From NCBI GenBank assembly GCA_017311185.1, contig JAESUZ010005166.1, forward strand, positions 434,001 through 498,000: a stretch of 64,000 nt of DNA. Reading direction: 5' to 3'. Source of the DNA: Proteles cristata cristata (taxonomy: Eukaryota > Chordata > Mammalia > Carnivora > Hyaenidae). Below the pieces are notes generated by a model. That model did not search any database. It saw only the letters and a list, made by a program, of their open reading frames with translations, and was not told the origin of the DNA. Numbering within the stretch: the first letter of the stretch is position 1; each line of letters opens with the position of its first letter. A program made the translations under genes and the position numbers. Shown piece after piece: positions 48,015 to 59,399 of the stretch.

Positions 48015-48690
48015 GTTAAAAAATAATTTTAATAAAAGAGGCAAAAATAGACAAGTGGAACTACATCAACTAAAAAGCTTCTGCACAGCAAAGGAAATAA
48101 TCAGAGTGAAAAGGCAGCTTAAGGATTAGGAGAAAATATTGCAAATCATATATCTGGTAAGGGTTTAATTTCCAACATATATAAGGAACTTCTACAATTC
48201 AATAGCAAAAAAGGTAATAATCCAATTAAAAAATGAGCTGAAGACTTGAATAGACATTTTTGCACAGAAGACATACAAGGGCCAACATATAAGAAAAGAA
48301 GCTTTAATCATCAGGGAGCTGGAAATCAAAATGACAATGATATCACTTCACAGCTGTCAGGATAGCTGTTATCAAAAAAAAAAGGACAAGAATTATTGAG
48401 GATATGGAAATACTAATACCCTTGTACACTGTTCGTGGGAAGGCAAAGCAAAATGCTGCACACTATGGGAAACACTGTGGAGATGCCTCAAAAAAAAAAA
48501 AAAAAGAATTCCCATAAGATGCGGCGGCAACTCCACATCTACATATTCATCTAAAACAAATGAAATCAGAATTTTGAAGAGATACCACTCCCACATTCAC
48601 TGCAGCATTACTCACAACAGTCAAGATGTGAAAAAGAACACCAAAAAATACAGCCTATGAATAAACACAATATAAACTACAATTGTTTTG
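48015..48690 (+). repeat. Old L1 ORF2 3' fragment, sense
   Basis: Words of the L1 ORF2 end in order: AAAGCTTCTGCACAGCAAAG, GGGTTTAATTTCCAACATAT, TCATCAGGGAGCTGGAAATC, TGCAGCATTACTCACAACAG. Frames are broken. Confidence 0.85.
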
Positions 48691-49433
48691 CCTAATTCAT
48701 TAACGGGCATTAAGTATATGGAAAGTTAACTAAAGTTACTATTAGCTTTTCTCTGTATTCAATAAGGCCCCAACTAGAGAGGGTTTAAGTCTGAGCAAGG
48801 AGAGCAAGAGTGAATTTAACTTAGGGTATCTTACTGAAGGAAAATGAAAAAGCTTCTGACTACCAAAAAAAATGGTACAAATTCTCATCTGTCAGGTTTG
48901 ATATAAATTAGAACGAGCATTAGGGGGAAAGATAAAATACTAGAGTTTGTTTTCTTTCCTTTGAAAACTCCCAACTGTTTAAGTTTGTATTGGCTGAAAG
49001 GAGAGTATGGAGACCCTTGCTAGAGAACTCACAGGAAAGGGGCCAGCCCCAGAAGCATTCATGCCTGGGTGAGAGAGTGGTTACCCAGAAATCTACAGTC
49101 CATGCTTAGATGTATATATCTTGGCTTCACTGTTTCCACAGTTTCAACAGTAACACTTTATTAATAAGCTGAAAAGTACAGAAGGACAGCAAGAAGCGCT
49201 ACAGGTTTACACAATAAACTTCATCTGTGTTTCTACATCTCATGTTAAAAACTCTCAAAGTTGTGTAAATGGAATAGGTAAAGTTAGGAGAGAGTCTACA
49301 TGACTGAGAGTTTTTTGAGAGCAGGAAATATGTTTTCTTTTTATTGCTATCTCTTATCTGGCAGTCCAAGAGACATGGAAACAGTCAATGCATGTTCAAC
49401 TGATCTAAATGGGCATCAAGAAGGAAAACACCA

Positions 49434-49867
49434 AGGGCGCCTGGGTGGCTGTTGGGTTATGTGTCTGACCTCGGCTCAGGTCATGATCTCAGAGTTCATG
49501 AGTTGAAGCCCTGTGTCGGGCTCTCTGCTGACAGCTCAGAGCCTAGAGTCTGCTTCAGGTTCTGTGTCTCCGTCTCTGCCCCTCCCCTGCTCTCTCTCTT
49601 TCTCGCTCGCTCTCTCTTTCAAAAATAATAAGCATTTGGGGCGCCTGGGTGGCTTAGTCGGTTAGGCGTCCGACTTTCGCTTGGGTCATGATCTCGCGGT
49701 TCGTGGGTTCGAGCCCCGCGTCGGGCCCTGTGCTGACTGCCAGCTCAGAGCCTGGAGCCTGTTTCAGAGTCTGTGTCTCCCTCTCTCTCTGACCCTCCCC
49801 TGCTCATGCTGTCTCTCTCTCTCCTAGAAATAAATAAAAAAACATTTTTAAAAAAATAATAAGCATT
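49434..49867 (+). mobile_element. CAN SINE interrupted by a second SINE
   Basis: Older forward SINE from 49434 whose A-rich tail (49615-49636, resumed after 49852) received a later SINE. Confidence 0.88.
49637..49851 (+). mobile_element. CAN SINE, young felid subfamily, nested
   Basis: Forward young SINE within the tail of another; perfect 16-base target-site duplication at 49621-49636 and 49852-49867. Confidence 0.92.
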
Positions 49868-50684
49868 AACAAAATAAAAATTTTTTAAAAGGAAGACATC
49901 AGCTAGTTCCTGCAGGTTCCCAGTCCAAGTTCCAACCTTCATACTCGCCCATCCTGGAATGTGTTTACGAACAGGCTCCCTTAACATGCAGAACTTGCAT
50001 GACCCATAACATGTAACAAAAAGTCATACAAGTACATTAGTACACACAGCACAACAGACACCAATTGCTTCTTAAGGTCACTGATATTCTGGTTAGTGTT
50101 CTTTTAACTCATTTCTCTATTAAATGTAAAATACTACTGATTTGGAGTAAATACTCTGGAGAAAAGAAATTGTTAAATAGATGTATGAGGGATGTCAGAG
50201 ACCAATATCTCCTGATTCTTACATCAGAGCAGTGAAAATTCTGCCTTTTTAACTTTATCCTGAAGCAGTAATCTGCCACTATGGAATGTTTGATAGGATT
50301 ACGATAATAACTCAGAAGTTAGTAACAGAAGAAAATTACTCAGGTAAGAAAAATTCATCTGGAATCAAACTGAGTGTTTTCAATGACCAAGATGACTTCA
50401 GAAATGTCAGGGGGAGTAAAAAACTATGATAAAAGCATTAAGGGGACATGAAGAAAGACAGACACCAGGTCTGTGGAGTAAAGCAGAATCTTAGTAATGC
50501 TGTCGTAATTTAAGCTGCCCAATTGCTAAATACGCTAAATTGCTTCATCATGATACTTGCTGACTCTGTTTTGATGTTTAATTCTATTAAGACAATGCTT
50601 TCCTTTATGCCTAAGCAAAATTTTATGTTTTCCTGATGTTCCTTGAGTATTTTTCACTCCATCGACTTTTTTTTTTTAATTTAG

Positions 50685-51028
50685 AAATCGCGTCCTCCTC
50701 CTCCTCCTCCATCAATGATGCAGAAACCTCGAAAAGGATGTTGGAATCCATTCCTAATTTGCCACGAGAGCTGAGGGCAACACTGTCTGAGAATGAGCTG
50801 TCATTCAGAGAGCTACAACCTGCATTGCAAAGTTCTAATCTTAACTTGGCAGTATTGGGGAATAGAATTCTTGATGGACAAAACCGTGTTGAAGACCAAA
50901 ATCTTTCAGAATTAGGTAGCTTAAGCTTAGAATCACGTTACCGGAAAAAGAGAAGGGACTATATAAGTTATAGTGACAAGTGTTGTCACCAAGGTTGTAC
51001 CAGGGAAGAGCTTTTGGAGTTATGCTGA
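50685..51028 (+). CDS. RLN2: Relaxin exon 2: C peptide and A chain
   Basis: Exon 2 follows a T-rich tract and TTTAG acceptor. Its first two bases complete a Glu codon, and the frame is open to TGA at 51026-51028. It encodes most of the connecting peptide (a six-serine run at residues 77-82, then a relaxin-like SIPNLPREL block), the furin-type site RKKR at 160-163, and an A chain starting at 164. The A-chain cysteines are C173, C174, C178 and C187, the CC-x3-C-x8-C pattern of insulin-like hormones. With exon 1 the precursor is 187 residues, slightly longer than most mammalian prorelaxins. The single intron (46562-50684) interrupts the C-peptide region at phase 1, the standard relaxin gene structure. 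All six cysteines and both processing sites are intact, so the gene should be functional. Confidence 0.93.
50693..50710 (+). repeat. RLN2: (TCC)6 coding microsatellite in relaxin exon 2
   Basis: Six pure TCC codons encode Ser77-Ser82 of the C peptide, eight bases after the splice acceptor. Confidence 0.95.
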
Positions 51029-51196
51029 GATGAAAGTGTTGTGTATTTCATCTCCCATTCACATGTGTTCCTAATGACACCCACTAATGATTCTGTCACC
51101 CCACTGATTATTAAAACATGAGAAATCATTATTTCGTGTTTGGGTTTTTCATTTGGTGTATAACAAAATATTCCTTGCATTATTAGAGTCTGTGCT

Positions 51197-51202
51197 AATA
51201 AA
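51197..51202 (+). promoter_or_regulatory. RLN2: Relaxin polyadenylation signal (AATAAA)
   Basis: First AATAAA after the relaxin stop codon, about 170 bases downstream and followed by a T-rich stretch. A 3' UTR of about 190 bases is inferred. Confidence 0.7.
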
Positions 51203-51305
51203 AACTTTTTATTCCAAAAATATTTTTGCCTTTTAAGTTAATGGTAATTAAACTAGGTTATTGCTTTTTTAATGCTATTAACTTAAAATAACATTATCAT
51301 TTTTA

Positions 51306-51510
51306 AAAATGTTTATTTATTTTTGAGAAAGACACACAGCATGAGCAGGGGAGGGGCAGACAGAGAGAGAGAGGGAGACAGGCTCCGAAGCAGGACCCAG
51401 GCTCTGAGCTGGCAGCACAGAGCCTGACGTGAGGCTCAAACTCATGGGCTGTGAGATCATGACCTGAGCCTAAGTCGGCCACTCAACCGACGGAGCCACC
51501 CAGGCGCCCC
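51306..51510 (-). mobile_element. CAN SINE
   Basis: Reverse SINE about 100 bases after the relaxin poly(A) signal, ending GCCACCCAGGCGCCCC; flanks share a TATCATTTT-like word. Confidence 0.85.
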
Positions 51511-51524
51511 ACAATTTTTATCAT

Positions 51525-52384
51525 TTTAACCATATACAAGGACTCAAAAAAATGTTAATACATAGCTTAGTAAAACGTTATGCTTTGCATTAGTGAATAA
51601 GGATAAGCCTATTTTTAAAATGTGCACTTGATAAATTTGTACTTGATCATCTATCACCCACTCTTTTTCCTCTAGACCTAATGCCCAAACGTTATTTCAC
51701 TACCTAATATTAAACAAATTATTTTAATAGCAAAAGAGATAAAAATAAGAAATAACTCAATTTATACAGTGCCTAACAGTAGGTACACAAAATGGACCAA
51801 AACGTTTTTACTGATAATTAAACTCAGATCAGATATATAGAGTCACAAAACTTGGACTTTTCTAATAGATTTTAAAAGATGTTTGTGTCTTCTTGAACTA
51901 TTCATTGCAAACAATCAGATTGGATACTAAATCCATTTAATTTAGTTGGAGCCATATAAACTCAAGTATTTTTCAAACTAGGGTTCTTCTAATTCTACCA
52001 TCTAAGACATTAAAAGTAAATTATTTTTAAGGAGAAAACTGAACCGATATACACAAGAGAAGGAAAAACTGAGTGTCATATATTAAAGAAGAACTTATTT
52101 AGCAAGGGAACAAGCTTTATGTTCACTCTTTGAGAATTTACAAACCATTTCTATAACAAAATAACTGAAATGATATGAAAATTTGTTAGAATAGTAAGTT
52201 AACAAACATCTTAGTATTTAGCCAGTTTCTCTGACTTACATATGCATACACTTCAGGCAGCATTTACAGAAAAGTGCACTTAAATAGCAAGTTACTCTCT
52301 ATCAAATATCTGTAAACAGAATTTAAAAATTTCTCCCAAATTTTAAATCTCCACAATGGTTAATCATAATGAGATTATTAAGTC
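51525..52384. other. Unassigned intergenic stretch
   Basis: AT-rich DNA downstream of relaxin; nothing recognised. Confidence 0.4.
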
Positions 52385-53560
52385 CTAACCAAGGCTACCT
52401 TGTAAAACTTCATAAACAGCTGCAGAACCTCAGAGGCTATAAGCCACCTTTGACAAAGCCAGGAAGAATGCTATCTGAAATAGGAAGTCCTACAAAGGAG
52501 AGAAGGGCAGTACCCAGGAAATTTCCAGCCCCAACAGACGAAGAGGCATTCTTAGACACAGAAGGTATCTCCCCAGATCCTGTCCTGGCCCACATCCCTG
52601 ATGTGTAGCTCCAAATAAGCCCTGGAGACAGGGTTCCTGATCCCAGAATCTGCATTCACTACCTCTGATGATATGACCACACTTAAAGTAGTACAATCTA
52701 TGGTTAACCATCTACTATACACAAATAATCAGTTAAGATCTTTAAGATATCTAATTCTCCTGTTACCAAAGTCCTCCTAAAATTCTCATGAGAAACTAAT
52801 GGTTGTATGATTAATTTACTTCTCACATAAAAATTTTACTCTTTGTATATGTGTACTCAGTAAAAACAAAAAACAAACAAAAAAACCTATAGCAGAGGCT
52901 TCAAAGAAGCCTACAGAGTAAATAATCTAACCTGTTTAGCATCTGAACGATGCCAGAAGTCTCTTCACACATTTCCAGTCAGCTAATGCTTAGTATACAG
53001 GTCTTCCTCCTTATACTGCTCACCTCATGGTCCCAAGACAGCTGATGCACCTCTGGATCTCAGTGTACACTTTAGGCAGGAAAAGAAAGGAACAGATAAA
53101 GGCTTAGTGTCTGGATCAGAAAACCAAAGGCTTTGCCAGAAACTTCCACATGTGTGACTATATTGTACTGACCAGAACTGTGTCATATGAAGCCTATCAC
53201 TTGCAAGAGACTTGAGAAATCATTTCTAGATTCACTTAAAGCCTAGAAAGTTGAGGTAGGCAAGGGACAAGGGTCTAGAAGAAGACTGAGGTAATCAGTC
53301 TTACTGCTGCTCTTACAGCTACAAAGACTATTTAAAAGACATTAATCTTTATTATCCTTCACTATTAACTCCAATTGGACTTGGATCTCAAGGGATATCG
53401 TGGAAAAAAGAAAGAAACCTTCGGAATCCAGTAGATATGAATTGGAATCGCAGTTCTAGCACTTACCAGCTATATGCATAGGCACTTATATTTTTTCTCT
53501 TTAAAAGAGTATCCTTGTTTCTTTTGTTCTGAAAACATATATTTGTATTTTTAAATTAAT
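52385..53560 (+). repeat. Relaxin-flanking duplication, copy B
   Basis: Collinear with copy A right part: CAGAACCTCAGAGGCTATA, GACACAGAAGG, GTTCCTGATCCCAGAATCTGC, TTCTCATGAGAAACTAATGG, GGATCAGAAAACCAAAGGC and ATTGTACTGACCAGAACTGTG all have partners in the same order at 43107-43850. It ends at an L1. Confidence 0.75.
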
Positions 53561-53593
53561 TGGAATTATTTATCTAGTTTTTCCAGTTTCTTT

Positions 53594-55490
53594 TCTTTTT
53601 TTAAATTCAACTTAGTTAACATACAGTGTAGTCTTGGCTTCAGGAGTAGAACCCAGTGATTCAAATCTTATATATGACACCAATGCTCATCCCAAAGTGT
53701 CCTCTTTAGTGTTTGTCACCCATATAACCCAACCCCATCTCCAGCAACCCTCAGTTTCTTCTCTGTATTTAAGAGTCTCTTATGGTTTGCCTCCCTCTTT
53801 CTTTTATCTTATTTTTCCTTCTCTTCCCCTATGCTCATCTGTTGAGTTTCTCAAATTCCATTTATGAGTGAAATCATATCTGTCTTTCTCTGACTTATTT
53901 CATTCAGCATAGTACTCTCTAGTTCCATCCACGTTGTTGCAAATGGTAAGATTTCATTCTTTTTCATCACCGAGTAGTATTCTAGTATGTGTGTGTATGT
54001 ATACATATACATGCATGTATATATATAGTAACTATGTGTGTGTATATATATGTATATGTACACTATATCTTCTTATTAATCCATCAGTTAATTGACATTT
54101 GGGCTCTCTCTATAATCTGGCTATTGTTTATAGCACTGCTATAAACATTGGGGTGCATGTGCGCCTTCAAATCAGCATTTTTGTATCCTTTGGATAAATT
54201 CCTAGTAGTGCAACTGGATTATAGGATAGTTATATTTTTAATTTTTTGAGGAACCTCCAGTGTTTTCCAGAGTGGCTGCACCAGTTTGCATTCCCACCAA
54301 CAGTGCAAGAGGGTTCCCCTTTCTCCACATCCTCACCAACATCTTGTTGTTTCCGGAGTTAATTTTAGCCATTCTGACAGGTGTGAGCTGGTATCTCATC
54401 ATGGTTTGGATTTGTATTTCCCTGATGATGAGTGATGTTGAGCATCTTTTCATGTATCTGTTAGCCATCTGGATGTCTTCTTTGGAAAAAGTGTCTATTC
54501 ATGTCTTCTGCCCATTTCTTCACTGGATTGTTTGTCTCTTGGATGTTGAGTTTTGTAAGCTCACAGTTTGGTTAGAGAGTGGTATATTCCCTCTAACCCT
54601 ACTTTGTTGAGGATTTTTTTCATGAATGGATGGTGCGCTTTGTTAGATGCTTTCTCTGCATCTATTGAAATATCAGATAGTTTTTATTCTTTCTCGTATG
54701 TGATGTATCATGTTGATTCTTTTGTGAAGATTGAACCACCCTTGCAATCAATGAATAAATCCCACTTGATCATGATTCATGTTTTTTTAAATGTACTGTT
54801 GAATTTCATTTGCTAGTATTTTGTTGAGAATTTTTGCATCTATGTTCATCAGAGATATTGGCTTGTTGTTCTCTTTTTTAGTGGAGTCTTTATCTGGTTT
54901 TGATATCATGGTAATACTGGCCTCATGGAATGAATTTGGAAGTTTCATTCTATTTCTATGTTTTTAGAACAATATGTATTAACTTTTCCTTAAATGTCTG
55001 GCAGAATTCATCTGTGAAGTCATCTGGTCCTGGAATTTTGTTTGTCGGGATTGTTATGATTACTGATTAAATTTTTTTGCTGGTTATTGGTCTGGTCAAA
55101 TTTTCTATTTCTTCCTGTTTCAGTTTTGGCAATATATATGTTTCTAAGCATTTATCCTTTCCTTCTAGGTTGTCCAATTTCTTGGCATATAAATTTTAGT
55201 TAATATTCTATTTTTCTGAGATGATTGTTATTTATCCTCTCTCACTTGTGATTTTAGTTAAGTTCTTTGTAATTTTTCTTGGTAAGTCTAGCTAGAGGTT
55301 TATCAATTTTATTCTTTTTTTTTTTTCTCAAAGAAACAGCATCTGATTTCATTGATCTGTTCTATTTTTTTCTTAGTTTCTATCATTGTAGAGTTGTTCT
55401 GCTAGGCTTCAAATTGCTCTCTGGTTTATTTACTTGGATGGGGATGATATCTAGTCATAAACATGAAATGGGATGAGCTCAGATACTCCT
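53594..55490 (-). repeat. L1 LINE (3' UTR and part of ORF2), antisense
   Basis: Starts with the carnivore L1 3' UTR (CTTGGCTTCAGGAGTAGAAC) and runs back through ORF2 (AGCATAGTACTCTCTAGTTCC; TTCCCACCAACAGTGCAAGAG; GTGTGAGCTGGTATCTCATC; CATCTGGTCCTGGAATTTTG). Frames are broken. A TG/TA microsatellite (53986-54062) lies within. Confidence 0.88.
53986..54062 (+). repeat. TG/TA-rich microsatellite in L1
   Basis: Mixed GTGTATGTATA-type repeat with two blocks of GT and TA. Confidence 0.85.
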
Positions 55491-55880
55491 ATGCCACCAT
55501 CTTCCACAGATTTTCTGTTTAATTTTACATGAGTTCTGGCAGATTGTATCTATCAAGGAACTGGTCCATTTAATGTAGGATATCAAATTTGTGGGCAAAG
55601 AGTTGTTCATAGCATTTCTTTAGTATTTTTTAATGTCCATAATATCTGTAGTGATGAACCTTCTTTCATTTTTCATATTTGTCTTATGTCTACCCTCCTT
55701 TTCTCTTATTCTAGCCAAAGATTTGTCATTTCATTGATCTTCTTTTAAAAACGAGCTTTTGATATCACTGATTTTCTCCACTGACTTCTTGTTTTCAATT
55801 TCACTTATTTCTAGACTAATTGTTATTCTTTCTTTTCTCTACTTGATTTGTATTTAAGGTGCTCTTCTTCTTCTAGTCTC

Positions 55881-55922
55881 CTAAGATAGAAGGTTAGATG
55901 ACTAAGATAGAAGGTTAGATGA
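55881..55922 (+). repeat. Perfect 21-base tandem duplication
   Basis: Unit beginning CTAAGATAGAAGG occurs twice, head to tail, inside the L1 relic. Confidence 0.95.
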
Positions 55923-56046
55923 CTAATTTTGGATATCTCTTCTTTCTAATGCATTCAATGCTATAAATTTTCTGTAAGTACTGCTTTTACTATGTCCTAC
56001 AAACTTTGGTAGGTTGTGCTTTCATTTTTGTTAAATTCAACATATT

Positions 56047-56266
56047 TTTTTTAATGTTTTTTTTTTTTTAATTTATTTCTAGGAGAGAGAGAGACAGCAT
56101 GAGCAGGGGAGGGTCAGAGAGAGAGGGAGTCACAGACTGAAACAGGCTCCAGGCTCTGAGGTGGCAGTCAGCACAGAGCCCGTCGCGGGGCCCGAACCCA
56201 CGAACCGCGAGATCATGACCTAAGCGAAAGTTGGATGCCTAACCGACTAAGCCACCCAGGCGCCCC
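56047..56266 (-). mobile_element. CAN SINE, young felid subfamily
   Basis: Reverse SINE in L1; perfect 14-base target-site duplication at 56033-56046 and 56267-56280. Confidence 0.92.
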
Positions 56267-57850
56267 AAATTCAACATATTTAAAAATTTCTCTTGACAAT
56301 GTCTATTTAATTCATGTGTTATTTTAGAAATATTATTATTTGATTCAGATGTTATTTTGAAGTTGTTTAATCTATGAGTTTTGAGATTTCTATTTCTTTA
56401 AGTTTGATGTATTTTATGGTCCAGAATGGCATCTATTTTGATGAATGTTCTATCTTAGAAGGGACAGACAAAAGAAAGGTGCCAGGGTGACTAAGTAAGA
56501 CACTAAAGGGAACCAGAATCAAGGAAAATTTGTCTCTCAGCCAATTATAAACGAAAGTAAGTTTGATGCTGTCAGGCATTTGGAAGTTCCAGTGGATTTT
56601 CTTTAAAGGCAAGACTCTGAAATTTGGTCTGGAATCAAACCAGCAATATCTCCAAAGGATGTGTGTAATCTCTTATTTAGCTTTCAATTTTCTTTGATTC
56701 ATTTGTTGTTCAGAAGAATACTGTTTAATTTTCATATATTAGTGGATTTTCTAGTCTTCCTTGTATTGAGTTTTAGTTTCATATCATTGTATTCAGAAAA
56801 AAATTTTGGTATGATTTCAATCTTCTTGAATTTACTAAGATTTGTTTTATGGGCTAACATATAGTCAATCCTAGAAAATGTTCTATGTATGCTGGAGAAG
56901 AATGTATTCCGCTGCTGTCAGACAGAATGCTCTGTATAGGTCTGTTAGGTCCATTTGACCTATACTGCTGTTCAAATCTGTTGTTTTCTTATTGATTCTG
57001 TGTCTGGATGGTCTAGCCATCATTGATAGTTGGGTATTAAAGTCCTCAACTATTATTGTATTTCTATTTATTTCTCCTTTTAGCTCTGTTAGTTTTTGTT
57101 TTATGTATTTAGGTGCTCCAATGTTAGTGCATAAATATTTACAATTGTTACATCTTCTTGAAATATTGACCCCTTTAGCATTATATAATGATTTTGTCTC
57201 TTTTTTACCAATTTTAAGGTCTATTTTTTTGATACAGACATAGTCACCCTTATCTTTTTCCATACCTTCACTCTCAGTGTATATGTGTCTTTAAGGGCAA
57301 AGTTAGTTGCTTATAGATAGCAGATTGTTGGATTTATTTTTTTTTAATCCATTCAGCCATTTTGTGTCCTTTGGAGAATTTAAGCCATGTTACATTTAAA
57401 GTAATTACTGATAAGGACTTACTATTGCCATTTTGTTAACTGCTTTCTGGTTGTTTTCTGGACTCATCATTCCTGTTTGTTATCCTGCTGTCTTTGAGTT
57501 TTGATGTCTTGTATCAGTATGCTCTGACTTCTTCATCATGTTCTTTTATGTAATTACAACAGGTTCTTCCCTTGTAGTTACCATGAGACTTACATAAAAT
57601 ATCTTAAAGTTATTATAACACCCTAATTTTAACTAAGAACAAGCAAAACTACAATAGAATTCTTAAGCTTTACACTTTTACTTCTCACATTTTCAGTTTT
57701 TAATGTTTTAATTTACATATTTTTATATTGTGTAACTAATAATGGATTATTTTAGTTATGGTTATTTATACTACACTTATTTTTTCATACATGAACTAGA
57801 ATTGTAAGTGAATTACACACCACCATTAACATATTACAGAATGTAACTTC

Positions 57851-59247
57851 AACGATAAGCAGCTCGAAGGCCACTAAAGTTCTTTGTATTCTTGACTCAA
57901 GTTCCTTGCCCAAACAGAGGCACTGACCTTGCTCTGGGTGCAATCAGCTCTGCCCACCCATCTCTCAGTTTAAACAATGCTAGATTACTTAGAAGCTAAG
58001 TGTTTTTGTCAGCCCTTCCTGTCAGATGGGGTTGGAAGCCACACTCTACACTGGGTGGGTCTAGGATTCACTCTTCTGCCTGGGAGTGGGGAGACTAGGA
58101 TCCAGGGTTCACAAAACTCCTTGTTTGAGGACCCGAATCAGGCAGACCTGCACCCCACTGAGTTCCACTGAGTATAGTACTGACTTGGTTCTGCATATTA
58201 GCAAAATCATTGGTTAGGCCCACTACTTGAGTTCACGGATAAGAATCTGGTCTGCCAAGATCGAAGTACTAGCTACTTGAAGCCCCTCCCCATGGTTCCA
58301 TCACAGATTCACCCTAGCTGAGCACTGCAGATTCCCCAGGATACTTGTGGAGTGCAACCAGTGCAGGAGCTCCCATGAAGTGACCCACAATGCTGGTGAA
58401 GCTGGGTACTTCCTGTGGACTCTCCTGTCTCAGTGGAGGAGCTGAGGCTCAGAGAGCCTTCTCAGCAAGGTGCTCTGTGAGCCTGAGGGAAGGGCAATAC
58501 CATCAGGCATAGCTATTCCTCTTACGCTTCTATGCAGTCTGTCTTGGTCTCTGTGGTACAGGGCGTTGCTTCAGCCTCACTCCCCTGCTAATGGTGCTGC
58601 TCCATGTTCTTTCAGTGTGTCTTGTCCATCGTAGGTGTCAGTGGTTATTCTTGTGAGAGAGAGTGAAGTCAGGAACGACCTACATGGCCAGCTTGGTGAC
58701 ATAACTCCTCAGCTGCTTTTTAAACTGGGTTTTTTAATGCTTCTAAGAGATTCAAGTATAAATTTTTAAGTGATAAAATAAGTTTTCCTGAAAAATTCTT
58801 TCTTCATGTAACAGGTATGAATTAATCAGCACACTCTGTGTCGTGTAAGAAATATTCAACTTCTTCATTTTTATCAAGTGAACATAAATTAAATTTCTGC
58901 CACTGGGTGGGAATATCATTCTTAAACATTATTTTAATAGGACTCTCCTATTAAGTTGTGCCTTGAAACATGGGGTCTTAGCATCAAAGCATCTAACACA
59001 GAAGATATTTCTGAAATTCTCAGTTCCCCCAGAGCCTCAGAGCTTTCAACTGAGCCCAGTTGAATTATGTAAGAGAATTGTATACAAATACTTGAAAAAG
59101 AAGACAATATGGATAATTACTGAATACTAATGAAAGCAAGGGAGGTGAACTACACATCAACATTTCAAGTCCATCTGAAGACTACTGATCAGTATAGCAA
59201 AACCAAGAATTCAACTTCATATATATTTGATATTTTCCTTCTCCACA

Positions 59248-59284
<37 letters not shown>

Positions 59285-59390
59285 ATACATATATATAATA
59301 AAAGTCAATACACTTATCTGTACCTCTTTCTTATACCTTGTGAGAAGCGTCTGCAAAATCTTTTGGATTACTGGGCATTTACAAATGATA
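57851..59390. other. Unassigned stretch between L1 and copy C
   Basis: 57880-58720 is GC-richer and unrecognised (possibly an L1 5' region). 58740-59390 is AT-rich with a GT/TA microsatellite at 59248-59300. Confidence 0.35.
59248..59300 (+). repeat. (GT)n/(TA)n microsatellite
   Basis: GT blocks followed by ATATATATA. Confidence 0.9.
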
Positions 59391-59399
59391 GAAAGAGCA

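Larger units (their letters stand above)
46562..50684 (+). other. RLN2: Relaxin intron 1
   Basis: Single phase-1 intron with GT and AG ends (GTGAGT / TTTAG) between B-chain and A-chain exons. It holds a decayed SINE fragment near 47175-47245, an L1-like piece, a SINE at 47752, an old L1 ORF2 fragment and two SINEs nested near 49434-49851. About 46562-47170, 48700-49430 and 49868-50684 show nothing recognisable. Confidence 0.85.
55505..57850 (-). repeat. Older L1 LINE(s), ORF2 region, antisense
   Basis: Restarts ORF2 sequence already covered by the previous element (TTGTGGGCAAAGAGTTGTTC), so it is a separate insertion. It continues through GGTCTGTTAGGTCC, TTGGGTATTAAAGTCCTC and the GGTTACCATGAGACTTACAT region. 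Non-L1-looking sequence lies at 56458-56640. A SINE interrupts it. Confidence 0.75.

Noticed and set aside
54260..54610. 116-residue frame
   Set aside because: It is a reverse translation of antisense L1 ORF2, not a gene.
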